In this document: one piece after another, positions 7,314 to 16,250 of the stretch
Numbering within the stretch: position 1 is the stretch's first letter
Layout of the letters: each line of letters starts with the position of its first letter
Assembly (NCBI RefSeq): GCF_047462415.1
Contig: NZ_JANSJE010000001.1
Span: 62,001 to 126,000, forward strand
Reading direction: 5' to 3'
Length of the DNA stretch: 64,000 nt
From: Thermostichus sp047462415
GTDB lineage: Bacteria > Cyanobacteriota > Cyanobacteriia > Thermostichales > Thermostichaceae
Program-made: the position numbers and the translations under genes
Notes under the pieces: generated by a model
What the model saw: the letters and a program-made list of their open reading frames with translations, nothing else
Told to the model about the DNA's origin: nothing
The model's database searches: none

Positions 7314-8086
7314 GAGCTTTTGCAGGAACTGGCCCCGCCAGCCGGGGTTGAAGGACGGTCTTGCCTGCCGGCAAACCAGTTCCGGATGCGATCCCACTCC
7401 ACCTGGTGATAGCCATCTGCCGCCCAATTGGCCCGCCGCTGCAACAGGTGCAGAGGAAAGAAGGTGGCCAAAGCCAGCACCGGGATCCCTGCCGAACGGG
7501 CTGACTGGATGCCGGGATAGGTGGCCTCAATGCTCAAACACGCCTGAGCAGACAGCTCCATCCGCTGCAAAAGCAAACGGTGGCGCTGCCCTGGGGCCTC
7601 ATCCCCTGTCACGCGGTAGGAGCCGGCCAGCCGAGTCAGGGCCGGGCAACGCGACTGGAAACGCTCCAGAAAAGCACTGAGCTCGGCTGTCGATTGGCCA
7701 CACAGCAGGCCGACCTTCAGTTGCAGCCGCTCCAGTGTCTCCAGGGTTTCCGCCAAGCCGGGAATGAGAGACCATTCCGTGTGCCCCTCTAAAGCTTGTT
7801 GGTAGTACAGGGCCTTGCGTTTTAGCAGCTCTTCCAGTTGTTTGGGGTTGAGCACCCGCCCCTGCTCTCCCCACAAAGCCGGCAGTCGCTCGCGATCCGG
7901 TCGGCCCAGGTAGTGCAGCCGGTAAAGCTCCCGCTGGGATCCCGACTGGGGCCAGCGTTGCGTAGCAACAACAGTCCAGGGGCGCAGGTTCTCTTCCACC
8001 AGCAGTTGGTTGATGGCCTGCAGGTGCAGACCCTCGTCATCGGCCACCACCCCACTCCAGTTCAGGATCACCCCTTGCAGCGCCAT
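7265..8086 (-). CDS. HAD-superfamily-like protein lacking the catalytic aspartates
   Basis: A 273-residue protein that aligns by eye with beta-phosphoglucomutase/phosphatase-type HAD proteins: a motif I position, a helical cap, a motif II position and a motif III loop. Motif I reads VILNWSGVVADDE where active enzymes have DxDG, so both aspartates are replaced (Asn and Ser). Motif II has LLCGQS instead of a Ser/Thr strand end, and motif III reads LSIEATYPGIQSARSAGIP, lacking the DD/ED pair before PxGI. It is therefore probably not a phosphatase; a binding or structural role is inferred. ATG 8086 (MALQGV) puts motif I close to the start; ATG 8113 is an alternative. It lies downstream of the acpP-fabF operon. 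Confidence 0.7.
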   Translation of the reverse strand: MALQGVILNWSGVVADDEGLHLQAINQLLVEENLRPWTVVATQRWPQSGSQRELYRLHYLGRPDRERLPALWGEQGRVLNPKQLEELLKRKALYYQQALEGHTEWSLIPGLAETLETLERLQLKVGLLCGQSTAELSAFLERFQSRCPALTRLAGSYRVTGDEAPGQRHRLLLQRMELSAQACLSIEATYPGIQSARSAGIPVLALATFFPLHLLQRRANWAADGYHQVEWDRIRNWFAGRQDRPSTPAGGASSCKSSQGSPAGKISMPSPKE

Positions 8087-8197
8087 ACAGGCCCCATCAC
8101 CTTCTGCCCACAACCGCAGCTCGGCTGCCGGATCTCCACTCCATCAAAACTCGTTGACCTACTCCCCCATGGCGGCGCTGCAGCGTTTGCGGCTTGT

Positions 8198-8467
8198 CTA
8201 TCCGTTTTGAACGCGACGCTCAAACTCCTCGCGGGTAGTGTCCACCAATTGCACCGCCTCTGGATAAAGCTCAGGATGGCTTTGCTTCAGCCAACTGAGC
8301 ACCCGCGCCAGTTGGGCTGCACAGAGATCCAAATCGGCTTGAAAAATAACCGCCGCCGCCATGTGCTGAGCATATTCGGGCGGGTGGCCTTGCTGCGCCA
8401 GCTCTGCCGTCAAAGCGGCCAAGGCCTGCTGACGAACCGACGGCGACACACTTTCGGGAGAAGACAT
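8198..8467 (-). CDS. Small conserved-looking hypothetical protein, 89 residues
   Basis: Begins 12 bases after the fabF stop on the same strand, so it is very likely in the acpP-fabF operon. It is mainly helical and acidic, with no signal peptide, membrane segment, cysteine pair or known motif; the middle reads HMAAAVIFQADLDLCAAQLA and the end is rich in Glu and Arg. Codon usage resembles its neighbours. Function unknown; the position suggests a link to fatty acid synthesis or simple co-transcription. Confidence 0.6.
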   Translation of the reverse strand: MSSPESVSPSVRQQALAALTAELAQQGHPPEYAQHMAAAVIFQADLDLCAAQLARVLSWLKQSHPELYPEAVQLVDTTREEFERRVQNG

Positions 8468-8479
8468 AGACCGAGCTCT

Positions 8480-9760
8480 TCAATCGGGAGAGTAGCGGCG
8501 CAAGGCTAGAGTGACGTTGTGCCCGCCAAATCCGAAGGCATTGACCAAAGCAGACTCGATGGCCATCGGCCGCCCCTTGTGGGGCACAAAATCCAGCCCC
8601 GCGCACTCTGGATCGGGGTTGTCCAAGTTGAGGGTGGGGGGAACCCAGCCGTGGTGGATGGCCAGAGCTGTGGCTACTGTGGCAATGCCACCTGCTCCCC
8701 CCAACAGGTGGCCGGTCATGGATTTGGTGGCGCTGATGGCCAAGCGGGGGGCATGCTCCCCGAAGACCGACTGGATGGCCTGGACTTCAGCGATATCCCC
8801 CACAGGGGTGCTGGTGGCGTGGGCGTTGATGTATTGAACTTGTTGAGGCTGGATCCCGGCGTCCTTGAGGGCCAACCGCATCGCCCGGGCTGCCCCCTCG
8901 CCGCCGGGGGCAGGGTTGGTCATGTGATGGGCATCGCACGTGAGACCGTAGCCCACTATCTCGGCGTAGATCTTGGCACCGCGGGCGCGGGCGTGCTCCA
9001 ATTCTTCCAGCAACAGGATCCCGGCCCCCTCTCCCATGACAAAACCATCCCGATCCCGGTCAAAGGGCCGGCAGGCTTGTTCGGGGGCGTCGTTGCGGGT
9101 GGAAAGGGCCTTCATGGCGCTAAATCCCGCCATCGACAAAGGGGTGACCGCTGCTTCCGTGCCGCCCGTAATCGCCACCTGCACTTCTCCCCTTTGGATA
9201 AGCCGAAAGGCATCGCCAATGGCATTGGAGCCGGAAGCACAGGCCGTAACCGTACAGGAATTGGGGCCTTTGGCGCCAAAGTGAATGGCCACGTGTCCCG
9301 CGGCCATGTTGGCAATCATCATCGGTACCATGAACGGGCTGCAGCGATCCGGCCCCTTGTGCAAGTAGATAGTCTGCTGCTCCTCCAAAACCCGGATGCC
9401 GCCGATGCCGGTACCCAAAATCACTCCCACCTGCTCGGCGTTGAGATCGGTGATGCGAAACTGGGCGTCCTCCAGCGCCTGTTGGGTGGCGGCCAAGGCC
9501 AGATGGACAAAGCGATCGGTACGCTTGGCATCCTTGCGCTCCAAATAGTCGAGGGGATCAAATCCCTTCACCTCCCCGGCAATACGGCACTCGTGGCGGG
9601 AGGCATCGAAATGGGTGATCGGACCAATGCCGGAGCGCCCTGCCAGCAAGCTCTGCCAAAATTCGGCAGGGGAGTTGCCGATGGGGGTAACGGCGCCCAG
9701 CCCCGTAATCACAACGCGGCGGGTCGGCCTGAGAGCAGTGGCGGGATCCAGGGTAGCCAT
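8480..9760 (-). CDS. fabF: 3-oxoacyl-[acyl-carrier-protein] synthase II
   Basis: Elongating condensing enzyme of type II fatty acid synthesis; joins malonyl-ACP to acyl-ACP in the cytosol. Seen are RRVVITGLGAVTPIG at the N-terminus, the nucleophile Cys174 in TVTACASGSNAIGDA, and both catalytic histidines in NAHATSTPVGD and MTGHLLGGAG, followed by NAFGFGGHNV at the C-terminus. 426 residues, slightly longer than the usual 410-415 because of the N-terminus. It follows acpP by 33 bases on the same strand, the standard acpP-fabF arrangement. Confidence 0.96.
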   Translation of the reverse strand: MATLDPATALRPTRRVVITGLGAVTPIGNSPAEFWQSLLAGRSGIGPITHFDASRHECRIAGEVKGFDPLDYLERKDAKRTDRFVHLALAATQQALEDAQFRITDLNAEQVGVILGTGIGGIRVLEEQQTIYLHKGPDRCSPFMVPMMIANMAAGHVAIHFGAKGPNSCTVTACASGSNAIGDAFRLIQRGEVQVAITGGTEAAVTPLSMAGFSAMKALSTRNDAPEQACRPFDRDRDGFVMGEGAGILLLEELEHARARGAKIYAEIVGYGLTCDAHHMTNPAPGGEGAARAMRLALKDAGIQPQQVQYINAHATSTPVGDIAEVQAIQSVFGEHAPRLAISATKSMTGHLLGGAGGIATVATALAIHHGWVPPTLNLDNPDPECAGLDFVPHKGRPMAIESALVNAFGFGGHNVTLALRRYSPD

Positions 9761-9793
9761 CGTCTGGTATCAGCCCAGAGGTATGGGGGCAGG

Positions 9794-10039
9794 TTAGGCA
9801 GCTTTCTTCGAGAGAATGTAGTTAACAGCATCTTGCACCGTAGCAATCCCTTCCGCATCTTCATCGGGGATCTCTAGGTCGAACTCCTCTTCAAAAGCCA
9901 TGACCAGCTCCACCGTGTCGAGGCTGTCGGCTCCCAGGTCGTTCTGGAAATTGGCTTCCGGAGTCACTTTGTCGTCCTCTACGCCCAGTTGATCGGACAC
10001 GATCTTGCGAACACGGCTGTAAACTTCGTCTGCGCTCAT
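9794..10039 (-). CDS. acpP: Acyl carrier protein
   Basis: An acidic 81-residue four-helix protein that carries acyl chains on a phosphopantetheine arm. The attachment serine is Ser39 in DLGADSLDTVELVMA, and the C-terminus reads DEDAEGIATVQDAVNYI. ATG 10039 was chosen because it gives the normal N-terminus MSADEVYSRVRKIV; the frame is open further upstream but that part is unlike ACP. First gene of the acpP-fabF unit and divergent from rpsF, with about 210 bases of shared upstream DNA. Confidence 0.96.
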   Translation of the reverse strand: MSADEVYSRVRKIVSDQLGVEDDKVTPEANFQNDLGADSLDTVELVMAFEEEFDLEIPDEDAEGIATVQDAVNYILSKKAA

Positions 10040-10249
10040 GCTTGGAATCCCAACTCTCGATTCAGCGTGTCTTGGCCAGGCCAACCGGCGGCCAATGAAG
10101 CAACCCTCATTGTATCGAACAACGGATCCCCTTGCTGCTGCAACCAGGGGATGTGGGGGTTGGGCCACGGCCTTTTCGGCGGTGAGAAGGAGAGGTTAGG
10201 ATAGTTTACTGCATCTCTACAACTGGATTGTCAAGGAGACCTCGCTTCC

Positions 10250-10540
10250 ATGCCCCGCGCTTACGAAACGATGCTGATTGTGCGTCCCGATGTGTCGGAT
10301 GAACCCCTCGAACAACTGCTCAGCAGCCAGGAGGCGCTCCTGCGAGAGAACGGGGTGACCCAGGTGGAGATTACCAATAGGGGCAAGCGCCGCTTTGCCG
10401 GCTTTGAGATGAAAAAGTTCAAGGAGGGCCTGTACATCCAATTCAACTATGCGGCTGAACCGAGCGCGGTGGCCGCCTGGGAGAAAAATCTGCGCATCAA
10501 CGAGAGCGTGCTGCGCTACATGACCCTCCGCGTCGGCTAG
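10250..10540 (+). CDS. rpsF: 30S ribosomal protein S6
   Basis: A 96-residue protein starting MPRAYETMLIVRPD, the standard S6 start, with the conserved GKRRFAGFEMKKFKEGLYIQFNY centre and the VLRYMTLRV end. Binds 16S rRNA with S18 in the platform of the small subunit. AAGGAG at 10231 lies a little far upstream of the ATG. Length fits the family (95-110 in cyanobacteria). An ssb-type gene follows 74 bases later; rpsF and ssb are neighbours in many bacteria. Confidence 0.95.
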   Translation: MPRAYETMLIVRPDVSDEPLEQLLSSQEALLRENGVTQVEITNRGKRRFAGFEMKKFKEGLYIQFNYAAEPSAVAAWEKNLRINESVLRYMTLRVG

Positions 10541-10614
10541 GTTTGACGGGATCCCCATCTGCGGGCATGATGGAAATGCTGGGATCTGCCCTTCGACCCC
10601 TGAATGGCCCTGTC

Positions 10615-11013
10615 ATGAACTCGATTGTATTGATGGGCGAGGTTCTGTCCGAGCCGGAGCTACGCTACACTCCCGATAACTTGGCTGTTACGTCCTTGGT
10701 AATCGGCTTTCCCAGCCTGCGCCCGGATGAGCCACCCTATCGGGTGCGCGTTTCTTCTTTTGGGGAACTGGCCAAAAGGGTGGTGGACACTTGCCACGTG
10801 GGGGATCAGGTCACGGTGGAGGGCCAACTGCATATGAATGTGGTGGAGCGGGATGGGCGTAAGGAAAAGCTGGCCGAGATCACCGCGCGTCGCGTCCACC
10901 AACTGGGATCCGCCCAGGTTCTCTCTCTGACGGGGATGGGTGAGTTTGCAACGGTGGACTCCTCGGAAGGAGAGGGGGCTTCCCCACCGGAGCCGGACGA
11001 TATCCCGTTCTAG
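10615..11013 (+). CDS. ssb: Single-stranded DNA-binding protein
   Basis: An OB-fold protein of 132 residues from ATG 10615 (MNSIVLMGEVLSEPELRYTP). The VTSLVIGF and YRVRVSSFGELAKRVV strands, GDQVTVEGQLHMN and the C-terminal acidic tip EPDDIPF, which recruits replication and repair partners, are all visible. The frame is open back to 10543, but the family start is at the second methionine group. It is shorter than E. coli SSB because the flexible linker is short. The rpsF-ssb context supports the call. Confidence 0.85.
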   Translation: MNSIVLMGEVLSEPELRYTPDNLAVTSLVIGFPSLRPDEPPYRVRVSSFGELAKRVVDTCHVGDQVTVEGQLHMNVVERDGRKEKLAEITARRVHQLGSAQVLSLTGMGEFATVDSSEGEGASPPEPDDIPF

Positions 11014-11031
11014 CAGCGCCGGGGATCCCCC

Positions 11032-11724
11032 ATGTTTGCGGAACTTGGCGCCGGATCCCCGCAAGTTATCGGCTACTCGCTGCAGGGGCGCCCCATTTAC
11101 CTTTGCCGGCTCACCCAGGGGATCCGCTCCTTGCTGCTGGTCGGGGGAGTACACGGGGATGAGGTAGAAGGCTATGCCCTGATCGAGCGCTATGTGGCCT
11201 CTGGGAAATGGAGATCCTTGGAGGGCAGGGCAGCGCTTTGGGCGATCCCACGCCTGAACCCGGATGGCTGTGCCCTGGGGCAACGGCTCAACGCCAACGG
11301 CGTGGATCTCAACCGCAATCTGCCCACGCAAGATTGGATCCCGGCCTCTTTGGAAGCTCGCTATCCGCCGGGGCCAGCACCAGGCTCCGAGCCCGAGACA
11401 CAGGCGTTGTTGGCGAGTTTGGCCCAGATTCGGCCTCAGTTTATCCTCTCTGCCCACTCCTGCCAAAGCAATCCCTGCGTGAACTACAACGGCCCTGCCC
11501 TTGAGCTGGCCCAGGTGATGGCTGCTCACAATGGCCTGCCGGTAACCGACGACATTGGCTATCCCACCCCCGGCTCTTTGGGCACCTGGGCAGGGCAGGA
11601 ACGGCGGATCCCCACCCTGACGCTGGAACTCCTGCGGGGCACTCCCCTCGACCAAGTCTGGCAGGAGCAAGCCGAGGCGCTGCAGGCGGTGCTGGAGTGG
11701 GCGGTTCAGGACGATGGGTTCTGA
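11032..11724 (+). CDS. M14 family zinc carboxypeptidase, murein peptide amidase (MpaA)-like
   Basis: A 230-residue compact M14 peptidase. Zinc ligands are seen in GGVHGDEVEG (His and Glu) and LSAHSC (His); the substrate Arg/Asn motif is NANGVDLNRNLP and the catalytic Glu lies in LTLELLRG. Compact M14 proteins of this type remove meso-diaminopimelate from murein peptides or act on other small amides. No signal peptide is visible, so a cytosolic role in cell-wall peptide recycling is the best guess. It begins 18 bases after the ssb stop codon, in the same direction. Confidence 0.75.
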   Translation: MFAELGAGSPQVIGYSLQGRPIYLCRLTQGIRSLLLVGGVHGDEVEGYALIERYVASGKWRSLEGRAALWAIPRLNPDGCALGQRLNANGVDLNRNLPTQDWIPASLEARYPPGPAPGSEPETQALLASLAQIRPQFILSAHSCQSNPCVNYNGPALELAQVMAAHNGLPVTDDIGYPTPGSLGTWAGQERRIPTLTLELLRGTPLDQVWQEQAEALQAVLEWAVQDDGF

Positions 11725-11907
11725 CCTGTGTCAAGATCTCTGAACTTTCATTGCCAATCCGACAAGTCATCCGAGATGCCCGCGGTTTTCTCGCCCAGAT
11801 CTTCTACAACACAGATAGATGGAGGTAAAGAAAAGAGGAACTTGGAGTCGAAACCGAAGTCAAGCCTTGTCTTTTGCCCATCTGTTGGCCATTTGGAGGA
11901 AGTCGGT

Positions 11908-12441
11908 ATGTTCAGCAGGATTTTGGTGGCGGTGGATCGGTCGGAGCTGAGCCAGGGAGTGTTTCAAAAGGCCGTCCAACTGGCCAAGGCCATGCAGGCC
12001 GAGATGATGCTCCTCCATGTTTTGTCTCAGGAAGAGCCCGGTGCGCCGGAGCCGCCGATGATCCTAGGCGTAGATTACAGCTCCACCATCAGCGCCGAGC
12101 TGTGGCAGTCTTATCGAGAGCAGTGCGCCATCTTCGAGCAAAACCAGATCGACTATCTGCGCTCGCTGGTGGAGAAAGCCGCTGAGCAGGGAGTTCGCGC
12201 CGAGTACAGCCTCAACTACGGCAACCCCGGTCGGGTCATCTGCGATCTGGCCCGCTCTTGGCCGGCGGACTTGATTGTGGTAGGCCGCCGCGGCCATTCT
12301 GGCCTGAGCGAGCTGTTTTTGGGCAGCGTCAGCAACTACGTGCTCCACCGCGCCCCCTGCTCGGTGTTGACGATCCAGGGCGAGTCTCTCAAAAAAGCAG
12401 CGCCAGCCAAAGAAGAGACAACCACCGCCTCTGCCGGCTGA
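11908..12441 (+). CDS. Universal stress protein family (UspA domain)
   Basis: A 177-residue single-domain protein. It starts MFSRILVAVDRSELS, the ATP-site Asp being in AVDRSE, and ends with the nucleotide motif VVGRRGHSGLSELFLGSVS followed by APCSVLTI. The G-2x-G-9x-G-S spacing predicts the ATP-binding class. GGAGGA lies 7 bases before ATG 11908, which fixes this start; the frame is open upstream to 11728 but without a ribosome-binding site. Role inferred as stress response; no partner gene nearby. Confidence 0.88.
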   Translation: MFSRILVAVDRSELSQGVFQKAVQLAKAMQAEMMLLHVLSQEEPGAPEPPMILGVDYSSTISAELWQSYREQCAIFEQNQIDYLRSLVEKAAEQGVRAEYSLNYGNPGRVICDLARSWPADLIVVGRRGHSGLSELFLGSVSNYVLHRAPCSVLTIQGESLKKAAPAKEETTTASAG

Positions 12442-12467
12442 GATAAGGCCCGCCGGCCACCGCCTTC

Positions 12468-13853
12468 CTAGGAGCCCGCAGAGGATTCTGCCCCACTCTC
12501 CAGCAAGCGATTCACTTCGGTTTCTACGCTGTTGAAGGTGCTGAGGTCGATGACGGCAATGTCCGGCTGATAGCTGCTTCGTACGTAGGCGCGCAGACCG
12601 GCAGACGTCAAGCTCAACGTCAAGGGATCCCGACCGTCCTCGGTTTTGGGCTCAAAGGTCAGCTTCAGATCCGGCTCGGCCAGGGCTTTTTGGGCGTCGG
12701 GATCCGTCTCCGGCACGAACTCCTTGGCGCGGGCGGCGTTGAGGCTGGAGAAGAGAGAGCTGAGGTTGACCGGCTGGCCCGGTCGCTCTGGATTGTCCCA
12801 GCGCAGCTCCAGGGATCCCTTCTCCTGCGGCAGAGGGTTGAGGGTGAGCTGCTCCCCTTGAGACTCCAGGATGACTTGGCCCACCTGGTTGGGGTTGAGG
12901 CGGGCAAGGCGGTGATCCCGCAGCTCCTCGAAGTCGGAGCGGAGAATGTCGGCGGTGCTGGTGAGCAGGGCGGCCACCGCCGGGTGCTCCGAGGTGATGA
13001 CATAGACTTGACCATCTTTTTCCGATCCCAAGGCCACCCTCAGGGTTTTGCCGTCCTTGAGCTCAACGGTTAGCTGAGCAGAAGGCTTCTCCAGACCATA
13101 AGGAGCCAGCTCCGCCTTGGTTTCAGCCGGGAACTCCACCGCCTGCAGGCGAGACAACGTATTGAGCAGACGGTCGACGTTGAGGTCATCAGCAGGCAGC
13201 GCCCTGGGCTCGACGATCTGCCAAGTATCTTCTTGCCGCTGCAAACGAACAACCTCTGGATCGGCCTCAGCCAACTGCACCTGCAGAGACTTCACTGCCG
13301 CCGTCTCGAAGCGCAGCAGAGTTTTGTCCCGCAAAGCCAAAAGGGAAGGCAGCAGGGATCCCTTCTGGGCGCTGGCCAAGAGCACCACCTCTCCCCCTGC
13401 TGGCCGGGCGTAGAAGCCGGAACTGTCGAAGTTGTCGTTGCCGATGTCCAGGCGGTAGGGATCCCCTTCTTGGGGGAAGAGGGCGATCTGGTGGCGCGGC
13501 TGATCAAGACCAAAAGCGGCCAGGTCGGTGGCCCCTTCCAGCGTGATTTGAGGCGTGAGGCGGGAGAAGGTGTTAAGAAGTTGCTCCACCGGGAAGTCCA
13601 GCGCCGCCGACTGGATGGGACGGATAATGCGCCAACGGGATCCCTCTTGAGGGGCGCGCTCCAAAAGGATCTCCTCCGGTTCCCCCTCTTGGCGGAGCTC
13701 AATGCGGGCAATGGTGTCGGGGGCAAAGTGAAAGAGCCGCGCCCGCTCCGCCTGCTGCTGCTGCCGCAGTTGCTGGAAGTTATCGAAGAGGAAATACCCC
13801 AGCAGAGCAGCCACCGCCAAACCCAAAAGAATCCAGGTGCTGCGCTTGAACAT
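12468..13853 (-). CDS. DUF4340 domain protein of a gliding-type ABC operon
   Basis: A 461-residue protein with one N-terminal membrane helix (STWILLGLAVAALLGYFLF) and a long periplasmic part made of repeated DUF4340-like segments; the pattern of an Arg-Ile-Glu strand (IARIELRQEG), WRIIRPI, LNTFSRLTPQ and later WQIVEPRALPADDLNVDRLLNTLSRL occurs at least twice. Last gene of a four-gene minus-strand operon after the ABC ATPase, permease and GldG-like protein; 18 bases separate it from the GldG-like gene. Probable external subunit of that transporter; substrate unknown. Confidence 0.8.
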   Translation of the reverse strand: MFKRSTWILLGLAVAALLGYFLFDNFQQLRQQQQAERARLFHFAPDTIARIELRQEGEPEEILLERAPQEGSRWRIIRPIQSAALDFPVEQLLNTFSRLTPQITLEGATDLAAFGLDQPRHQIALFPQEGDPYRLDIGNDNFDSSGFYARPAGGEVVLLASAQKGSLLPSLLALRDKTLLRFETAAVKSLQVQLAEADPEVVRLQRQEDTWQIVEPRALPADDLNVDRLLNTLSRLQAVEFPAETKAELAPYGLEKPSAQLTVELKDGKTLRVALGSEKDGQVYVITSEHPAVAALLTSTADILRSDFEELRDHRLARLNPNQVGQVILESQGEQLTLNPLPQEKGSLELRWDNPERPGQPVNLSSLFSSLNAARAKEFVPETDPDAQKALAEPDLKLTFEPKTEDGRDPLTLSLTSAGLRAYVRSSYQPDIAVIDLSTFNSVETEVNRLLESGAESSAGS

Positions 13854-13871
13854 GCTTGTCCTCCTTCGGCT

Positions 13872-15443
13872 CTACCGTCTTTGCCACCAGAGCACAGCTC
13901 CCGATCCCAACGCCACAACCGGCAGGAGCACCGTCGATCCCAGCACCAGCCAGCGGAAGTTTTGGCCGGTCAGGGTGAGACGGCGATCGGTAATGGATTT
14001 GGGGCGAATGGAGATTTGTTCAGTTCGCTCGGTGAGCCAGTTAACCGTGTTGAGGAAAAGATCGCGGTTGCCCTGCTGCCTCAGGTTGCCGTCGAGGGCA
14101 AAGTTGACGTTGCCGATCACCACCAGGCGGGCCTCGGTCGGCGACTCCTGGGCTTCTGAGTTGTTCTGATCGCCTTTCACCTGCCGGGTCAGGGCTACGC
14201 CCAAGGTCAGGGGGCCGGGCTTGTCTTGATTTGGGTCAAATTGCACGGGGCCAGCTTCCAGGTTGGGGCTGGTCTCCCCCCAGCTCTGCGGGCCGGTGCG
14301 CAGCAGGGGTGTGGCCTGGATCCCTTCGCGGGCTTGGGTTTCCACCGAACGGGCCAGAGGAAAGAGGGTCATCAGCCGCTGCTCGGCCAAGGGGGCGGTG
14401 ATGGGGTGATCCCCGTAGGTGGTAACTAGGGCAACTGCCGGCCCCGTGCCCAGGAGTTGGCTGACGCTACTCACCTCGATAAGGATGTCATCTCCCAGGA
14501 CTACGCCCCACTCCTCCAGCAAGGGATCCAAGCCGGCATCCACCCGCGGCCCAATGAGCAGCAGCAGCCGCCCCCCTTTGGCCAGGTAGTCCTGCAGCTT
14601 CTCCACCTCGCCGGGGAAGAGAGCCCGCTGTGGCCCCGCCAACACCAAAACCTCTGCCTTGTCCGGGATCTCGGCCTGCACCAGGTTCAAAGGCTCCACC
14701 CGATAGCCCTCCTGGCCGAGGGCTGCCACCGCCTGAGCCAGCGTTGGGGTGCCTTCCCGCGCTTCTAGGCCCACTTCCCCATGCCCTTGCACGAAATAGG
14801 CCAGCAACTCCCCGCGGTTGACCACTTTAGACAAGACGGGGGTCAGCTTGCTCTCCAGGTCAGGGGCAGGGGGCTGCGGCAGTTGCTGCCGGCTTTCTCC
14901 GGCCTCCACCACCAGGGTGTTGTTTTGCGTCACCTGCAGCCGCTGAATGGTGAGGGGATCCCGATTGGGATCGACAAACGCAAACTGGAAGCGCTCGGGG
15001 TTGAGGCGGCGGTAGCGCTCCAGTTGTTCCCGCAGGTTGGGATCCGGCGCCGTGGTAACCACCCAGACTTTGACGGGTTGCGCCAATCCCTGCACCAGTT
15101 GCCGGGTTTGAGGCGACAGGGTAAACAGGCCCTCCTCGGTGAGATCCAGGCGCAGGTCGTAGCGCACCGCTACCACATTCACCAGCACCAGGATGACGGC
15201 CATCGCCGCCACCGCCACCAGGATGTTGGCGTTGGTCTGGGTGGAGCGCAGCCCCAAGAACAGGCTCACTTCCTGCCGGTGGGTGAGACCCCACACCACC
15301 ACCAGGGCCAGGCCTACTGCCAGCAAGCTGAGGGGCACCGCCGTCCAGCCGGTGAGAGCGGATCCCACCAGCAGGCCGATGGCAATCACACCAAGGCCGA
15401 CGATCCCCGCCCAATCTGCCAACGCCCGCCAATCTTTTATCAC
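13872..15443 (-). CDS. GldG-family ABC transporter auxiliary protein
   Basis: 523 residues. Two or three membrane helices near the N-terminus (WAGIVGLGVIAIGLLVG, VPLSLLAVGLALVVVWGLT, ANILVAVAAMAVILVLVNV), a large extracytoplasmic ABC_transp_aux-type domain beginning RYDLRLDLTEEGLFTLSPQT, and a C-terminal helix (WLVLGSTVLLPVVALGSGAVL). In Bacteroidetes GldG works with GldA/GldF in gliding; in cyanobacteria the equivalent operon has no proven role. Sits between the permease (21 bases away) and the DUF4340 gene. Export of a polysaccharide or surface component is possible but is inference. Confidence 0.85.
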   Translation of the reverse strand: MIKDWRALADWAGIVGLGVIAIGLLVGSALTGWTAVPLSLLAVGLALVVVWGLTHRQEVSLFLGLRSTQTNANILVAVAAMAVILVLVNVVAVRYDLRLDLTEEGLFTLSPQTRQLVQGLAQPVKVWVVTTAPDPNLREQLERYRRLNPERFQFAFVDPNRDPLTIQRLQVTQNNTLVVEAGESRQQLPQPPAPDLESKLTPVLSKVVNRGELLAYFVQGHGEVGLEAREGTPTLAQAVAALGQEGYRVEPLNLVQAEIPDKAEVLVLAGPQRALFPGEVEKLQDYLAKGGRLLLLIGPRVDAGLDPLLEEWGVVLGDDILIEVSSVSQLLGTGPAVALVTTYGDHPITAPLAEQRLMTLFPLARSVETQAREGIQATPLLRTGPQSWGETSPNLEAGPVQFDPNQDKPGPLTLGVALTRQVKGDQNNSEAQESPTEARLVVIGNVNFALDGNLRQQGNRDLFLNTVNWLTERTEQISIRPKSITDRRLTLTGQNFRWLVLGSTVLLPVVALGSGAVLWWQRR

Positions 15444-15464
15444 CGCACACCTCCCAAGACAACC

Positions 15465-16250
15465 TTAGCTCTGCTGCCAGCGCAGGCTTTCTACCGATTG
15501 CACCGTGGCAAACAGCCCCAGCAGGATGATGCTGAGGAAAAGGACGACGCTACTGCTGCTGAGGATCCCTTGCACCCAGTTGCTATATTGCTGCAGCAAA
15601 GAAATATGCCTCAGGGTAGCGGCAATCCAGTTGTTCTCTTGGCCAGCCGCCGCGTCGATCACCCAGAGCAGCAGGATTAGCCCAAAGGTGGCCACCGCGG
15701 CAATGAGGGTGCTGTCCGTCAGGGAAGAGATGAACAACCCCAAGGCCATGACACTGCCCGCCAGCAGAGCAAGTCCCACATAGCCCACCAAGGTCAGGCG
15801 GTAGTCCACTGCTGGGTTGGCGCTGCTCAGCACCAGCACGTGGTAGACCAGCGGCGGCAACAGCAGCGTCATAAAAAACACCCAGACCGCCAGCCACTTG
15901 CCCAGGGCCACCTCCAAGTTGGTAATAGGGGAGGTGGCCAGCAGCTCCATGGTGCCCCGCCGCCGCTCCTCGGCGTAGGAGCTCATGGTAAAGATGGGCA
16001 ATAAAAATAAGGAAAGCGTGCCCAAGAGGTTGAGAAACTGCTGCGACAGGATGGTGGCGGCATCAAAGGGGTTCTCTTGGCCAAACTGGGCAAAGAGATC
16101 CACCTGCTGGGAAAAGCTGATCACCCGCACCAAGATATTAAAGAAGAAAAACCCCGCCAGCCCCCAGAACACCGCCGCCACCACATAAGCAATGGGGGAG
16201 GTGAAGTAGCCGCGCAGTTCTTTACGAAAAATGGCCACTGCTCCGTTCAT
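15465..16250 (-). CDS. ABC-2 type permease, GldF-like
   Basis: A 261-residue six-helix membrane protein starting MNGAVAIFRKELRGYFTSPIAY, a start typical of GldF/NosY-like permeases, with the cytosolic motif SYAEERRRGTMELLATSPI that contacts the ATPase. Its ATG overlaps the ATPase stop codon by 4 bases, indicating translational coupling. Forms the channel of the transporter with the ATPase upstream and the two auxiliary proteins downstream. Confidence 0.88.
   Translation of the reverse strand: MNGAVAIFRKELRGYFTSPIAYVVAAVFWGLAGFFFFNILVRVISFSQQVDLFAQFGQENPFDAATILSQQFLNLLGTLSLFLLPIFTMSSYAEERRRGTMELLATSPITNLEVALGKWLAVWVFFMTLLLPPLVYHVLVLSSANPAVDYRLTLVGYVGLALLAGSVMALGLFISSLTDSTLIAAVATFGLILLLWVIDAAAGQENNWIAATLRHISLLQQYSNWVQGILSSSSVVLFLSIILLGLFATVQSVESLRWQQS

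Noticed and set aside
8519..9877. Long plus-strand open frame opposite fabF/acpP
   Set aside because: It is Gly/Arg/His-rich, has no motif, and lies exactly antisense to two well-supported genes; GC-rich third positions keep such frames open.
13233..14159. Plus-strand frame opposite the DUF4340/GldG genes
   Set aside because: No motif, Gln/Leu/Arg-rich, antisense to a coherent operon.
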